From Marseilla massiliensis (GTDB lineage Bacteria > Bacteroidota > Bacteroidia > Bacteroidales > Bacteroidaceae), in contig NZ_JACJJL010000006.1 of NCBI RefSeq assembly GCF_016899955.1, positions 1-64,000 of the forward strand: a DNA stretch of 64,000 nucleotides, read 5' to 3'. Below are positions 1 through 7,622 of the stretch, in pieces. Numbering within the stretch: position 1 is the stretch's first letter; every line of letters begins with the position of its first letter. A program made the position numbers and the translations under genes. The notes below the pieces were generated by a model that was not told the origin of the DNA, searched no databases, and saw nothing but the letters and a program-made list of their open reading frames with translations.

Positions 1-118
1 GAAGCCGTCCGCAAGATTAGGGCTCCTTGAGGGCCGTCGCAGACTACGACGTTGATAGGGCGCAGGTGTAAAGGCGGCGACGCCAAAGCCGAGCGCTACT
101 AATTGCCCGAACGTTTCG
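1..118 (+). rRNA. 23S ribosomal RNA, 3' end (partial)
   Basis: The first bases match the conserved 3' end of bacterial 23S rRNA: a GAGGGCCGTCG segment, the ACGACGTTGATAGG motif, GGTGTAAAGG, then GCCGAGCGCTACTAATTGCCC. The gene starts before the window. The 3' end is placed just after the TACTAATTGCCCGAA segment and is uncertain by about 10 bases. A 5S gene follows about 100 bases downstream in the same orientation, as in a normal rRNA operon. Confidence 0.93.
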
Positions 119-221
119 ACCCGTGGTTCCTTTCCCGGCGCCCTTTGTGTGCCGGCCGGCAGGTTGCTTTCTTGTGTGCTGTGTGCCACGCATGCCGCCA
201 TAGGCCATGCGAAGGAAAACA

Positions 222-333
222 CAGGTGGCCATTGCGCCGGGGTTCCACCTCTTCCCATCCCGAACAGAGAAGTTAAGCCCGGTTGCGCCGATGGTACTGC
301 GCTGCAATGCGGGAGAGTAGGATGCCGCCGCCT
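222..333 (+). rRNA. rrf: 5S ribosomal RNA
   Basis: The segment carries the conserved 5S core: GGGGTTCCACCTCTTCCC, CCGAACAGAGAAGTTAAGCCC, a GATGGTACTGC stretch and GGGAGAGTAGG. The two ends (GGTGGCCATTGCGCCG and GCCGCCGCC) can pair as helix I. It closes the rRNA operon and is followed at once by a strong terminator. The ends are estimated from the Bacteroidetes consensus. Confidence 0.93.
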
Positions 334-340
334 TTCATGT

Positions 341-382
341 TGCCGCCCGCCGGGTTCATCCCCGGTCGGGCGGCATTTTTTT
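341..382 (+). terminator. rRNA operon terminator
   Basis: A GC-rich inverted repeat (TGCCGCCCGCCGGG with CCCCGGTCGGGCGGCA, loop TTCAT) runs straight into a T tract. It lies directly after the 5S gene, in the position of a rho-independent rRNA terminator. Confidence 0.85.
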
Positions 383-1289
383 GTATCCCCGCCAGCGGCC
401 TCGGCCGCGCATCCCATCCCCCAGGTCTGCCGGGGGCGGCCACGACGGCCGGATTGCTCCATTGCGCCGGCAGCCGTGCAGGCAGCGGACGCCGCCGCTG
501 CGCGCCCTGTCGGGCAGCGGCCTGCCCCATGCGCATAGTACGTTGGGCCGGGGTGGCGTGAAAGCTCAATGCCTCCCTGCCGCCATTCCGCATGGTATCG
601 GTTTTTTGTCTCGCCATGCCGGCCAATCTCCCCAACCCGCTTTCCCACATACCATGCTGCCGCTTCGCAGTTTTGCCACCCGCCGTCGCTTAGCAATGAC
701 AGGATTCTGTTTGCATGCTAATTTGTTGATGCCTGGATTTGATCAGAGCGACTGCACTTCTGCAGGTTAGAATCAGGGTTGGCAGTTCCGTTTGGGTTGA
801 CTGTCGGACGTGTGTACATGAGGTCACGCTTTAATGAAACCATGACAACACGGCTTAGCAATGTTGCCCGGCTGTTGGCGGCATACATGCATGACAAAGT
901 TGCCACATATTATTATTAATGTAACACACGGCAAGCTGTAATCATTATGATTAAAATCAATATATTTGTTTTGTTGATATAATATATTCGATTGATGTGA
1001 GTTGCATCATCATCGAAACCGTATCTGAAACCTTGATTTTACATATATCAGTTAATCTGAATCTGAAATGCATGACTATGTATTTCCATCAATCCTGTTA
1101 TAGAAATACCATGTGATTTTACGATAACAATTATGACAGTATTGCGTTTGCATTGTTTCCCATTACCGAGAGTATTACACAGTACCCATTTATCTGATTT
1201 TCGGGCTAAAATATTGATAATCAGGTTTGTAGGAAGTGCTAAATCTCTTAATTTTCTTCAAAAAATTTGGTGGTTAAAGCTGTTTTTTG
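383..1289. other. gene-free stretch after the rRNA operon
   Basis: I see no supportable gene here. The first part (to about 700) is GC-rich; from about 900 it becomes AT-rich. Short open frames on both strands show no recognisable protein features. A TATATTTG at 961-968 resembles a -7 element but leads into no gene. Confidence 0.5.
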
Positions 1290-1297
1290 TAATTTTG
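1290..1297 (+). promoter_or_regulatory. promoter -7 element for the lytic transglycosylase gene
   Basis: TAATTTTG fits the Bacteroidetes -7 consensus TAnnTTTG, with a TTTG about 20 bases upstream. It predicts a leader of about 140 bases before the gene at 1442. Confidence 0.55.
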
Positions 1298-1314
1298 CAC
1301 CCGTAAATAAATCC

Positions 1315-1352
1315 AGATGACATTGTAAGTTCCCGAGTGGGAATAGTCATCT
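1315..1352 (+). promoter_or_regulatory. two-tier hairpin in the leader of the transglycosylase gene
   Basis: AGATGAC (1315-1321) pairs with GTCATCT (1346-1352), and inside it TTCCC (1330-1334) pairs with GGGAA (1339-1343). It lies in the predicted untranslated leader, about 90 bases before the start codon. No known riboswitch class is recognised. Confidence 0.3.
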
Positions 1353-1441
1353 AAAGAGTATTAACTGGAGAAAGCGCAGATTGATTTTCTCTTTCAGTCG
1401 CGCTGCGGGATGCACCTTTGAATCCTATCTCCATAAATTAA

Positions 1442-1873
1442 ATGATAATGAAGAGAATAACAAAGATTGTAGTTATCGCTTTGTTAGTCCTTGTTCCTTC
1501 CGTTGCTTCAGCAGAGGATAACATTCAGGCTTCGGACTTTAATTGGGAACCTGTGATGGAGGCGATAATTCAAGTTGAGAGTAGTGGAAACCCTAATGCG
1601 AGGAGTGGAAGTTCGTGTGGCGCGATGCAGATAACCCCTATCCTGGTGAAAGAGTGCAACCAGATTCTCAAGCGTAAAAAGAGCAAGAAGCGTTTCACAT
1701 TGCGTGATCGATTCAGTGTTGCTAAATCAAAGGAGATGTTCCTGTTGATACAGTCATACTTCAATCCCGGCAACAACATCGAGAAGGCCATACGTTCTTG
1801 GAATGGAGGTATGAATTACAGTGTAAAGCGAACGCAGCGTTACTTTGACAAAGTGATGAAAGCAATGAAGTGA
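1442..1873 (+). CDS. small secreted lytic transglycosylase (SLT-like)
   Basis: This 143-residue protein has an N-terminal signal peptide (hydrophobic stretch ending VASA, about residues 5-24) and then a compact SLT/lysozyme-like domain. The catalytic-glutamate motif is visible as IIQVESSGNPNA (Glu46) followed by GAMQIT, the order seen in goose-type lysozyme and SLT-family lytic transglycosylases; a late RSWNGG resembles the substrate-cleft motif AYNGG. It should cleave peptidoglycan glycan strands in the periplasm. It is shorter than full-length SLT enzymes, as in single-domain transglycosylases of mobile or secretion systems, but no such system is nearby. A second ATG two codons downstream (1448) is an equally good start. 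The gene sits alone between a promoter and a terminator. Confidence 0.75.
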   Translation: MIMKRITKIVVIALLVLVPSVASAEDNIQASDFNWEPVMEAIIQVESSGNPNARSGSSCGAMQITPILVKECNQILKRKKSKKRFTLRDRFSVAKSKEMFLLIQSYFNPGNNIEKAIRSWNGGMNYSVKRTQRYFDKVMKAMK

Positions 1874-1889
1874 TTAATTTTAAACAATG

Positions 1890-1934
1890 TTGCGGCCATG
1901 ACGCCCTTGCGGCGTTATGGCCGCAATTTTTTTG
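1890..1934 (+). terminator. terminator of the transglycosylase gene
   Basis: TTGCGGCCATGACGCC and GGCGTTATGGCCGCAA form a near-perfect stem around CTTGC, followed by seven T residues. It starts 17 bases after the stop codon. Confidence 0.85.
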
Positions 1935-2048
1935 CAGAGTGTGAACGGCATGTTTGGTTTACAGCCTCCATCTCATGGATTGACGCGATGGGATAGTCAC
2001 AATGAACTAAAAAAATGTAAAATACGGCATTCGTTCATTCATAAGATG

Positions 2049-2056
2049 TAACTTTG
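2049..2056 (+). promoter_or_regulatory. promoter -7 element for the SGNH hydrolase gene
   Basis: TAACTTTG matches TAnnTTTG and ends 20 bases before the ATG at 2077, giving a very short leader. Confidence 0.6.
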
Positions 2057-2076
2057 CAAGTAAAACAGATTTGTAG

Positions 2077-2769
2077 ATGAACACTATTTCAAGATGTTTA
2101 TGTGCCTGTGCCGTAGCTCTTGCGGCAAGCGCAATGGCGGCGCAGGATGTGACATACAAGCCTTTCAAGCACTATACAGACCGCGTGGCACAGTTTGCCA
2201 AGATGCCGCCCGTAGACAGTTGTGACATAGTGATGCTTGGCAACAGCCTAACCGAGTTTGGCGGCGATTGGGGAAAGCTGCTCCATTCGCCGGTTGTTGT
2301 CAATCGCGGCATTGCCGGTGATGATGCAACAGGCATATACCATAGGTTAAGCCAGATTTTGCCAGGCAGGCCGCGCGCAATATTCCTCATGGTCGGAATA
2401 AACGACATAAGCCATGGCTTGACAGCTTCACAAGTGGCCAGCGCGGTGGAGAAGGTCATTGCGGCAATAAGGCGAGAGTCGCCATCGACAAAGCTCTACG
2501 TTCAAAGCTTGTTGCCTATCAATGAGTCGTTTGGCAAGTGGAAGCTGCTTGAAGGCAAGACGGGTGCCGTGCGCGAGGTCAACAGCCTTTTGTCTGCCTA
2601 TTGCAATGACAAGGGCATTGCCTATGTAGACCTGTATTCCAAGTTTGTAAGGCGTGGCACCAACACCCTTCGTCGTGAGTTGACCACAGACGGTTTGCAT
2701 CTGTCGGCCCAAGGTTATAAGCTGTGGGCATTTGAATTGCGCCGCCACGTAATGCAGCTGACACGCTGA
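2077..2769 (+). CDS. secreted SGNH/GDSL-family hydrolase
   Basis: The 230-residue product has a signal peptide (to about residue 22, ending AMAAQ) and the blocks of the SGNH hydrolase family: block I GNSLTE with the nucleophile Ser57, block II Gly78 in NRGIAGDD, block III GIND (Asn109) and block V DGLHLS (Asp205, His208). Such enzymes are esterases or acetylhydrolases; in Bacteroidetes many act on acetylated sugars, platelet-activating-factor-like lipids or cell-wall acetyl groups. The substrate cannot be told from sequence. It is a single-gene unit with its own promoter, and the next feature is a tRNA on the other strand. Confidence 0.85.
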   Translation: MNTISRCLCACAVALAASAMAAQDVTYKPFKHYTDRVAQFAKMPPVDSCDIVMLGNSLTEFGGDWGKLLHSPVVVNRGIAGDDATGIYHRLSQILPGRPRAIFLMVGINDISHGLTASQVASAVEKVIAAIRRESPSTKLYVQSLLPINESFGKWKLLEGKTGAVREVNSLLSAYCNDKGIAYVDLYSKFVRRGTNTLRRELTTDGLHLSAQGYKLWAFELRRHVMQLTR

Positions 2770-2892
2770 CCATCAATCATTTTGCCCAATGACATCAATC
2801 CTGTCTGTGCGGAGAGTGACTTTTCCGTGCAGCCGTTTTCGTTTGTCTGCACAGTGATTCCATGATTTCGGACAGGGCATATAAATAAAATA

Positions 2893-2920
2893 AAGCGCAA
2901 GACATTGGTCTTGCGCTTTC
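2893..2920 (-). terminator. terminator of the tRNA-fMet gene
   Basis: AAAGCGCAAGAC and GTCTTGCGCTTT form a perfect 12-bp stem with loop ATTG. On the minus strand it follows the tRNA and leads into an AT-rich tail; it could also end transcription from the plus strand. Confidence 0.7.
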
Positions 2921-2926
2921 ACTGTG

Positions 2927-2999
2927 TTGCGGAGGCAGGATTCGAACATGCGACCTCCAGGTTATGAGCCTGGCGAGCTACCAACTGCTCCACTCCGCG
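2927..2999 (-). tRNA. initiator tRNA-fMet (CAT)
   Basis: Read on the minus strand, this folds as a full cloverleaf with anticodon loop CTCATAA. The acceptor stem starts CGCGGAG and ends CTCCGCA, leaving the C1:A72 mismatch that marks bacterial initiator tRNAs. The D arm (GAGCAGTTGGTAGCTC) and T arm (TGTTCGAATCC) are normal. The CCA end is not encoded. The anticodon stem is CCAGG/CCTGG, so the usual three G-C pairs of initiators are AGG/CCT here. Confidence 0.9.
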
Positions 3000-3022
3000 A
3001 TGTTATTTCTTAATTGCGAGTG

Positions 3023-3030
3023 CAAAGATA
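3023..3030 (-). promoter_or_regulatory. promoter -7 element for tRNA-fMet
   Basis: The minus strand reads TATCTTTG 24 bases before the tRNA 5' end, a good match to TAnnTTTG. Confidence 0.6.
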
Positions 3031-3235
3031 CTGCTTTTTTTCTTCATGTGCAAATATTACGCCCATCTTTTTGCATTTATTTGCAAAAAACAGGTTGGTA
3101 TAGCCATTTGTGGGCATTATTATTGGCGTTTCGACCAGTCTGTTGGCGTTTGTCGGCAAAAAGGCAATGCTGGTGGCGATGACAAATGAGCATCGTTTTC
3201 AAATGTGCTAATGTTTGTTTTTTATCTGGCATTTA

Positions 3236-3267
3236 TTTGCTCAATTGAAATATAATTAATACTTTTG
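3236..3267 (+). promoter_or_regulatory. promoter of the tetR-fabG unit
   Basis: TTTG (3236-3239) and TACTTTTG (3260-3267) are separated by exactly 20 bases, one of the clearest Bacteroidetes promoters in the window. Confidence 0.7.
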
Positions 3268-3326
3268 CACACGTCAAAGTCAATGTGCAAGACCATCAGC
3301 ATTAACCCATTAAAGGAGAATTGTGT

Positions 3327-3920
3327 ATGTCGATATTGAAGACGAGGCAGAAATTAGTGGACATTGCCCGCCAGCTTTTCGCAAAGAAGGGCATCGAAGG
3401 CACTACAATGAACGATATTGCCGTGGCTTCGGGCAAAGGGCGTCGTACGCTCTACACATACTTCAAGAGCAAGGAGGATGTATATTATGCAGTGATTGAG
3501 TCGGAGTTGGAGCGCCTGTCGGACAAACTCGACGAGGTGGCAGCAAAGAAGACAAGTCCGCAAGACAAAATCATAGAGCTGATATACACCCATCTGAGCA
3601 TGATCAAAGAAACCGTTGTACGCAACGGTAATCTCCGGGCCGAGTTCTTCCGCAACATATGGATGGTCGAGAAGGTGCGCAAGAAGTTTGACGAAGACGA
3701 AATAGAGCTCTTCCGCAAGGTCTATGCCGATGGCAAGGCCGAAGGCGAGTTCGACATAGACAACATCGACCTTGTTGCCGACATCACCCATTATTGCATC
3801 AAGGGGCTTGAGGTTCCTTATATATATGGGCGTCTGGGCCACGGCATGACAGAAGAGATGAGTCGTCCGCTCGTGGCCAAGGTGGTCTACGGTGCATTGG
3901 GCAAGCGTCTTATAAAGTAA
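3327..3920 (+). CDS. TetR/AcrR family transcriptional regulator
   Basis: This protein (197 residues from the chosen start) has an N-terminal TetR-type helix-turn-helix: LFAKKGIEGTTMNDIAVASG, then GRRTLYTYFKSKEDV with the typical YxYFxSKE signature, at about residues 11-50. A helical ligand-binding domain follows. The ATG at 3327 is preferred over the in-frame TTG at 3321 because an AAAGGAGA ribosome-binding site lies at proper distance from the ATG. It shares a promoter with fabG 65 bases downstream, so it may tune fatty-acid synthesis; FabR and FapR are precedents for lipid-responsive control, but the ligand here is unknown. Confidence 0.88.
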   Translation: MSILKTRQKLVDIARQLFAKKGIEGTTMNDIAVASGKGRRTLYTYFKSKEDVYYAVIESELERLSDKLDEVAAKKTSPQDKIIELIYTHLSMIKETVVRNGNLRAEFFRNIWMVEKVRKKFDEDEIELFRKVYADGKAEGEFDIDNIDLVADITHYCIKGLEVPYIYGRLGHGMTEEMSRPLVAKVVYGALGKRLIK

Positions 3921-3985
3921 ATCCCCGGCGGCACTGCCGGGCAAGCAGCCAAACAGCAAAACCAAACTTAAAAACAACATTAGAT

Positions 3986-4732
3986 ATGGGAATTTTATCA
4001 GGTAAGACAGCTTTGATTACCGGAGCTGCGCGCGGCATAGGCAAGGCCATAGCGCTCAAGTTCGCTGAAGAAGGTGCAAACATCGCATTCACAGACCTCG
4101 TTATCGATGATAACGGCAAGGCCACCGAGGCCGAGATTGCCGCCAAGGGAGTGAAAGTGAAGGGATACGCCAGCAATGCTGCCGACTTTGCACAGACCGA
4201 AGAGGTGGTTAAGCAGGTCAAGGAGGAGTTCGGCTCGATAGACATCCTTGTCAACAATGCCGGCATAACCAAAGACGGGCTCATGCTGAGAATGACCGAG
4301 GCCCAGTGGGATGCAGTCATCGCGGTCAACCTCAAGAGCGCGTTCAACTTCATCCATGCTTGTGTGCCCGTCATGATGCGCCAGCGCAAGGGCTCAATCA
4401 TCAACATGGCATCGGTGGTGGGTGTGCATGGCAACGCAGGCCAGAGCAACTACGCCGCTTCCAAGGCAGGCCTCATAGCCCTTGCCAAGAGTGTAGGCCA
4501 GGAAATGGGCCCCAAGGGCATACGTGCCAACGCCATAGCCCCCGGTTTCATCGACACGGCCATGACCCAGGCTTTGCCGGACGACATACGCAAGGAGTGG
4601 ATAAGCAAGATACCTTTGCGCCGTGGCGGCAACGTAGACGACATTGCCAACTGCGCAGTCTTCCTTGCATCAGACATGTCGAGCTACATCTCCGGCCAGG
4701 TAATCCAGGTTGACGGTGGAATGAACATGTAA
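3986..4732 (+). CDS. fabG: 3-oxoacyl-[acyl-carrier-protein] reductase FabG
   Basis: A 248-residue short-chain dehydrogenase/reductase that reduces 3-oxoacyl-ACP with NADPH in fatty-acid elongation. Visible features are the nucleotide-binding glycine motif TGAARGIG (residues 12-19), the NNAG motif (about 90-93), the active-site Asn115, Ser143, Tyr156 and Lys160 in the order SVVGVHGNAGQSNYAASK, the PGFIDTAM segment, and a C-terminal SGQVIQVDGGMNM typical of FabG. Length and termini match the family closely. It follows the TetR regulator in one unit and is closed by a terminator at 4761-4839. Confidence 0.92.
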   Translation: MGILSGKTALITGAARGIGKAIALKFAEEGANIAFTDLVIDDNGKATEAEIAAKGVKVKGYASNAADFAQTEEVVKQVKEEFGSIDILVNNAGITKDGLMLRMTEAQWDAVIAVNLKSAFNFIHACVPVMMRQRKGSIINMASVVGVHGNAGQSNYAASKAGLIALAKSVGQEMGPKGIRANAIAPGFIDTAMTQALPDDIRKEWISKIPLRRGGNVDDIANCAVFLASDMSSYISGQVIQVDGGMNM

Positions 4733-4760
4733 AAAATCGAACATAGACAGTCGTAAACAT

Positions 4761-4839
4761 CAATCCATGACTTATGGTCGTCGTTACGCACAGCTTAGCG
4801 CTTGCCACGGCGGTTGTGGGTCATGGATTGCTTTTTTTG
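4761..4839 (+). terminator. terminator after fabG
   Basis: CAATCCATGAC (4761-4771) pairs with GTCATGGATTG (4820-4830), followed by CTTTTTTT. The arms are about 50 bases apart, so the inner part must fold on itself; the T tract supports termination. Confidence 0.6.
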
Positions 4840-5213
4840 CCCGTTAGCTGTTGCCGCAGCTTTCGTTTGTTGAGTCGGCAAACGCGGGTGTAGGCATGCT
4901 TGCCGCATCGGTGCCCTTTGCACCCTGCTGAACGTACGGGCATGGGCGCTCTGTAGGCTGCACGCGCGCATGTGATTTAGGTTTAATGAATATCCCCATT
5001 CTGCCAAATGCGAGTAGTCATGAAGGGTTAGAAGGCGTTATCGGGGAGTTATGATGAGTTGTCGCTCGCAGCGCTCGTTAATGCATCCGGCAGGCATTAT
5101 CCACTAAGGCAGTTGTATGCCAGCTCCGGGCCACCGTAATGAACCCCGACTATTGTAAGCCCTCAACAACTGCCTGGCAATTTGCGCGCATTCATTTTAA
5201 TTTTTTATAGATG
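4840..5213. other. gene-free stretch before the helicase unit
   Basis: No supportable gene. GGCAGTTGT (about 5114) and ACAACTGCC (about 5167) form inverted repeats about 45 bases apart of unknown role. The rest is featureless apart from shadow frames. Confidence 0.4.
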
Positions 5214-5247
5214 TTTGTCTGAAAACAAACAATTATTCTTATATTTG
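5214..5247 (+). promoter_or_regulatory. promoter of the helicase unit
   Basis: TTTG (5214-5217) and TATATTTG (5240-5247) are separated by 22 bases, slightly longer than usual. It predicts a transcript starting near 5254, ahead of the small frame at 5370. Confidence 0.55.
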
Positions 5248-5369
5248 CAACAACAAGCGCTCTGCGGCTATTGGCGATGGCCGTAGGGCAGCAAACCGAT
5301 TTGAAATTTTGAAAGCATGTGGCGTTTAATGCACGGTTGTTTATTCGCCAAGGTTAAATCTATGAACTG

Positions 5370-5570
5370 ATGCCTACTGACAATAATGCGAATGTAGGAT
5401 ATGATGCTCTATATGAACATTTGTTCAACCGCCATGGCAAAGCGTCTCTTCCGGCGCCGGCCGGAGAGCCAGCCGGGCTGTTGGATACAGTGAGTACTGA
5501 CAAAAGGATTGTCGGGCGCCATGCACAGGCAATGTATGCATGCCCGGAAAAAGAGTTTGGTTATGAGTAA
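5370..5570 (+). CDS. possible 66-residue leader protein before the helicase
   Basis: This short frame begins with ATG about 115 bases after the predicted transcription start. Its TAA stop (5568-5570) overlaps the likely helicase start ATG at 5563, which would allow translational coupling. The product is acidic at the start (MPTDNNANVGYDALYEHLF), then Pro/Ala-rich, with no signal peptide and no family I recognise. It could equally be an untranslated leader. Confidence 0.3.
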   Translation: MPTDNNANVGYDALYEHLFNRHGKASLPAPAGEPAGLLDTVSTDKRIVGRHAQAMYACPEKEFGYE

Positions 5571-7620
5571 TGGTAGCATTGTTGAGATGACATTGACAGC
5601 ACAGCAGCAGCGTGTGCTCGACAAAGTAGACGAGTTTATGAAGGGCGATGCATCGGTCTTCATCCTATGTGGTTATGCCGGCACAGGCAAAACCACTATG
5701 GTCAAGCATATTGCCGACCATGTTTCACGGTTCCGTACCGTGGCGTTGATGGCTCCCACCGGCAGGGCCGCACGTGTGCTCAGCGAGAAGACAGGCTATG
5801 CTGCAACCACAATACACAAGGCAATATATAGCGGGGCGGCACTGCAAACCACAGAGGCAGAGGATATGGCCAATGCCAAATACCGGCTGTGTTTCCCGAT
5901 AAGCAATACAAGCGAGATGGTAGTGGCCATTGTCGACGAGGCCTCCATGTTGTGTTCGCGAAAAAAGGAGCAGGAGCTGTTTGTGTTTGGCACAGACAAC
6001 CTGATGGACGACCTGCTGACCTACGTGCGCCCCGCGTCGGGTGGCAAGGTCATATTTGTTGGCGACCCTATGCAGTTGCCGCCGGTGGGCGAAACTGTTT
6101 CGAATGCACTTTCAGCCGACTTTTTTGCCGGCAAGGGCCTGAAGGTGATGAGGGCCGAGCTGACCGAGGTGCTGAGACAGACGGGCGGGAGCGTGATATT
6201 GAATAACGCCATGCAGATAAGAGACCTGCTGAAGCAAGAAAAGCGCAACCGAATGGTCTTCGAAGAGCGGCAGGGCGAGGTAGAGTCGTTGCCGTCCGGC
6301 CTACTGATAGACAGGTATATGGAGGCAAGGAGTGGGGCGCCCGGAAACGACAGTGTGATAATATGTTATTCAAACAGGTCGGCTTGCGAGTACAACAAGG
6401 AAGTGCGCAGGCGGCTGTACGGTGAGGACCAACCAGCTTTGAGGGCCGGCGATGTGCTTATGGTAGTCAAAAACAATTACCTGCTCGAGCGCATGAACGG
6501 CGAGTTCGTCACCGTGCGGCACGTCGGCGAGACCGTAAGGCAGTCTGCACCTGTCTACGTCCAGGAGGGCGGCGTCAAGGTTCGTAAGGTGATAGAGATG
6601 GAGTTTGCCTACATACAGGTGCCCAATCCGCATGACGGCACGCAAGGCTGCATGTTGCTTCTGGACTTGCTCAATGACGGCAGGCCGTCTTTGGGTATAG
6701 ACGAACAAAGGGCGTTGTTCATCAACTTCCGCATGCGCAATCCCAATCTCCGCCCCGGAGCGCCCGGGTTTGCAGACGCCTTGAGGCAAGACCCCTATTT
6801 CAACTGCCTTCAAGCTAAGTATGGCTATGCCGTGACAGGCCACAAATGCCAGGGCGGAGAATGGGCATGCGCTTTCGTTGATTACAGCGGGCGCACCGGG
6901 CTGAGCGACGAATGCCTGCGTTGGGCGTACACTGCGACCACACGGGCACGCCGTTACCTTGGGTTTGCCAACCTGCCCCACATCACCCCTTTTGCAAGGT
7001 TCCGCATCGAGCCGATACGGCAGTGCTCCAAGATAAGCGAGGAATGCAGGGTATTCGGCAGTGTCGACAGTTCACCTTTCCACGATGCCAATGCCCCGGT
7101 ATACCTGCATGCTAAATGGATGTGCATAGACGCCAACCTGAAATTGACGCCATACAGTATAGACAGGGTGGAAAGCCGGCCATACCAAGAGATTTATTAC
7201 ATAACCACGCCCGACGGCATTGAGCGTTATGACATAAGGTACAAGAAGGGCGGCATCTTCCTCAAGGCGGTGCCGCAAAGTGCCACTGCCCACAGTGTGA
7301 TGGTGGGCATGCTGCTTGACGACGAGAATGCCATGCCGCTATATTTTGGCTATGAGCCCTCAGACGATACGCATGAGCAACTCTACAGCCTTGTGCGCTC
7401 AGCGTGCGACGGGCTGGGCATAGCCATGACCAACGTCGTTGAGCACAGCGAAGACTACAGCGTGGCATTTTACTTTCGCACATCGTGCAGCCACTCTTAC
7501 ATCAAGCTTTATGTCAACGGCTCCGGATTTGTGACTTATGCCATGCCCATGTCGCTCATGGGGGCGGCCGACAGTGAGCTTGCCGCATTGATAGAGGAAA
7601 TAAAACTTCATTTTGAATAG
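5563..7620 (+). CDS. SF1 (RecD/Pif1-like) DNA helicase with C-terminal extension
   Basis: The product is 685 residues from the chosen ATG. It carries the SF1B helicase motifs in order: Walker A GYAGTGKTT (about residues 34-42), motif II VDEASM (about 123-128), motif III VGDPMQLPPVG (about 165-175), motif IV LTEVLRQ (about 198-204), motif V GHKCQGGEW (about 425-433) and motif VI YTATTRARR (about 455-463). This is the RecD2/TraA/Pif1 type that unwinds DNA 5' to 3'. The region beyond about residue 500 (some 180 residues) is not part of the helicase core and I do not recognise it. The downstream gene starts two bases after this stop, so the two are co-translated. ATGs at 5521 and 5587 are possible alternative starts. 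It is not RecD: no recB or recC is near and the N-terminal RecD domain is absent. Confidence 0.85.
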   Translation: MSNGSIVEMTLTAQQQRVLDKVDEFMKGDASVFILCGYAGTGKTTMVKHIADHVSRFRTVALMAPTGRAARVLSEKTGYAATTIHKAIYSGAALQTTEAEDMANAKYRLCFPISNTSEMVVAIVDEASMLCSRKKEQELFVFGTDNLMDDLLTYVRPASGGKVIFVGDPMQLPPVGETVSNALSADFFAGKGLKVMRAELTEVLRQTGGSVILNNAMQIRDLLKQEKRNRMVFEERQGEVESLPSGLLIDRYMEARSGAPGNDSVIICYSNRSACEYNKEVRRRLYGEDQPALRAGDVLMVVKNNYLLERMNGEFVTVRHVGETVRQSAPVYVQEGGVKVRKVIEMEFAYIQVPNPHDGTQGCMLLLDLLNDGRPSLGIDEQRALFINFRMRNPNLRPGAPGFADALRQDPYFNCLQAKYGYAVTGHKCQGGEWACAFVDYSGRTGLSDECLRWAYTATTRARRYLGFANLPHITPFARFRIEPIRQCSKISEECRVFGSVDSSPFHDANAPVYLHAKWMCIDANLKLTPYSIDRVESRPYQEIYYITTPDGIERYDIRYKKGGIFLKAVPQSATAHSVMVGMLLDDENAMPLYFGYEPSDDTHEQLYSLVRSACDGLGIAMTNVVEHSEDYSVAFYFRTSCSHSYIKLYVNGSGFVTYAMPMSLMGAADSELAALIEEIKLHFE

Positions 7621-7622
7621 CC

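Noticed and set aside
149..538. open frames over the 5S region
   Set aside because: They run through the 5S rRNA gene and its terminator.
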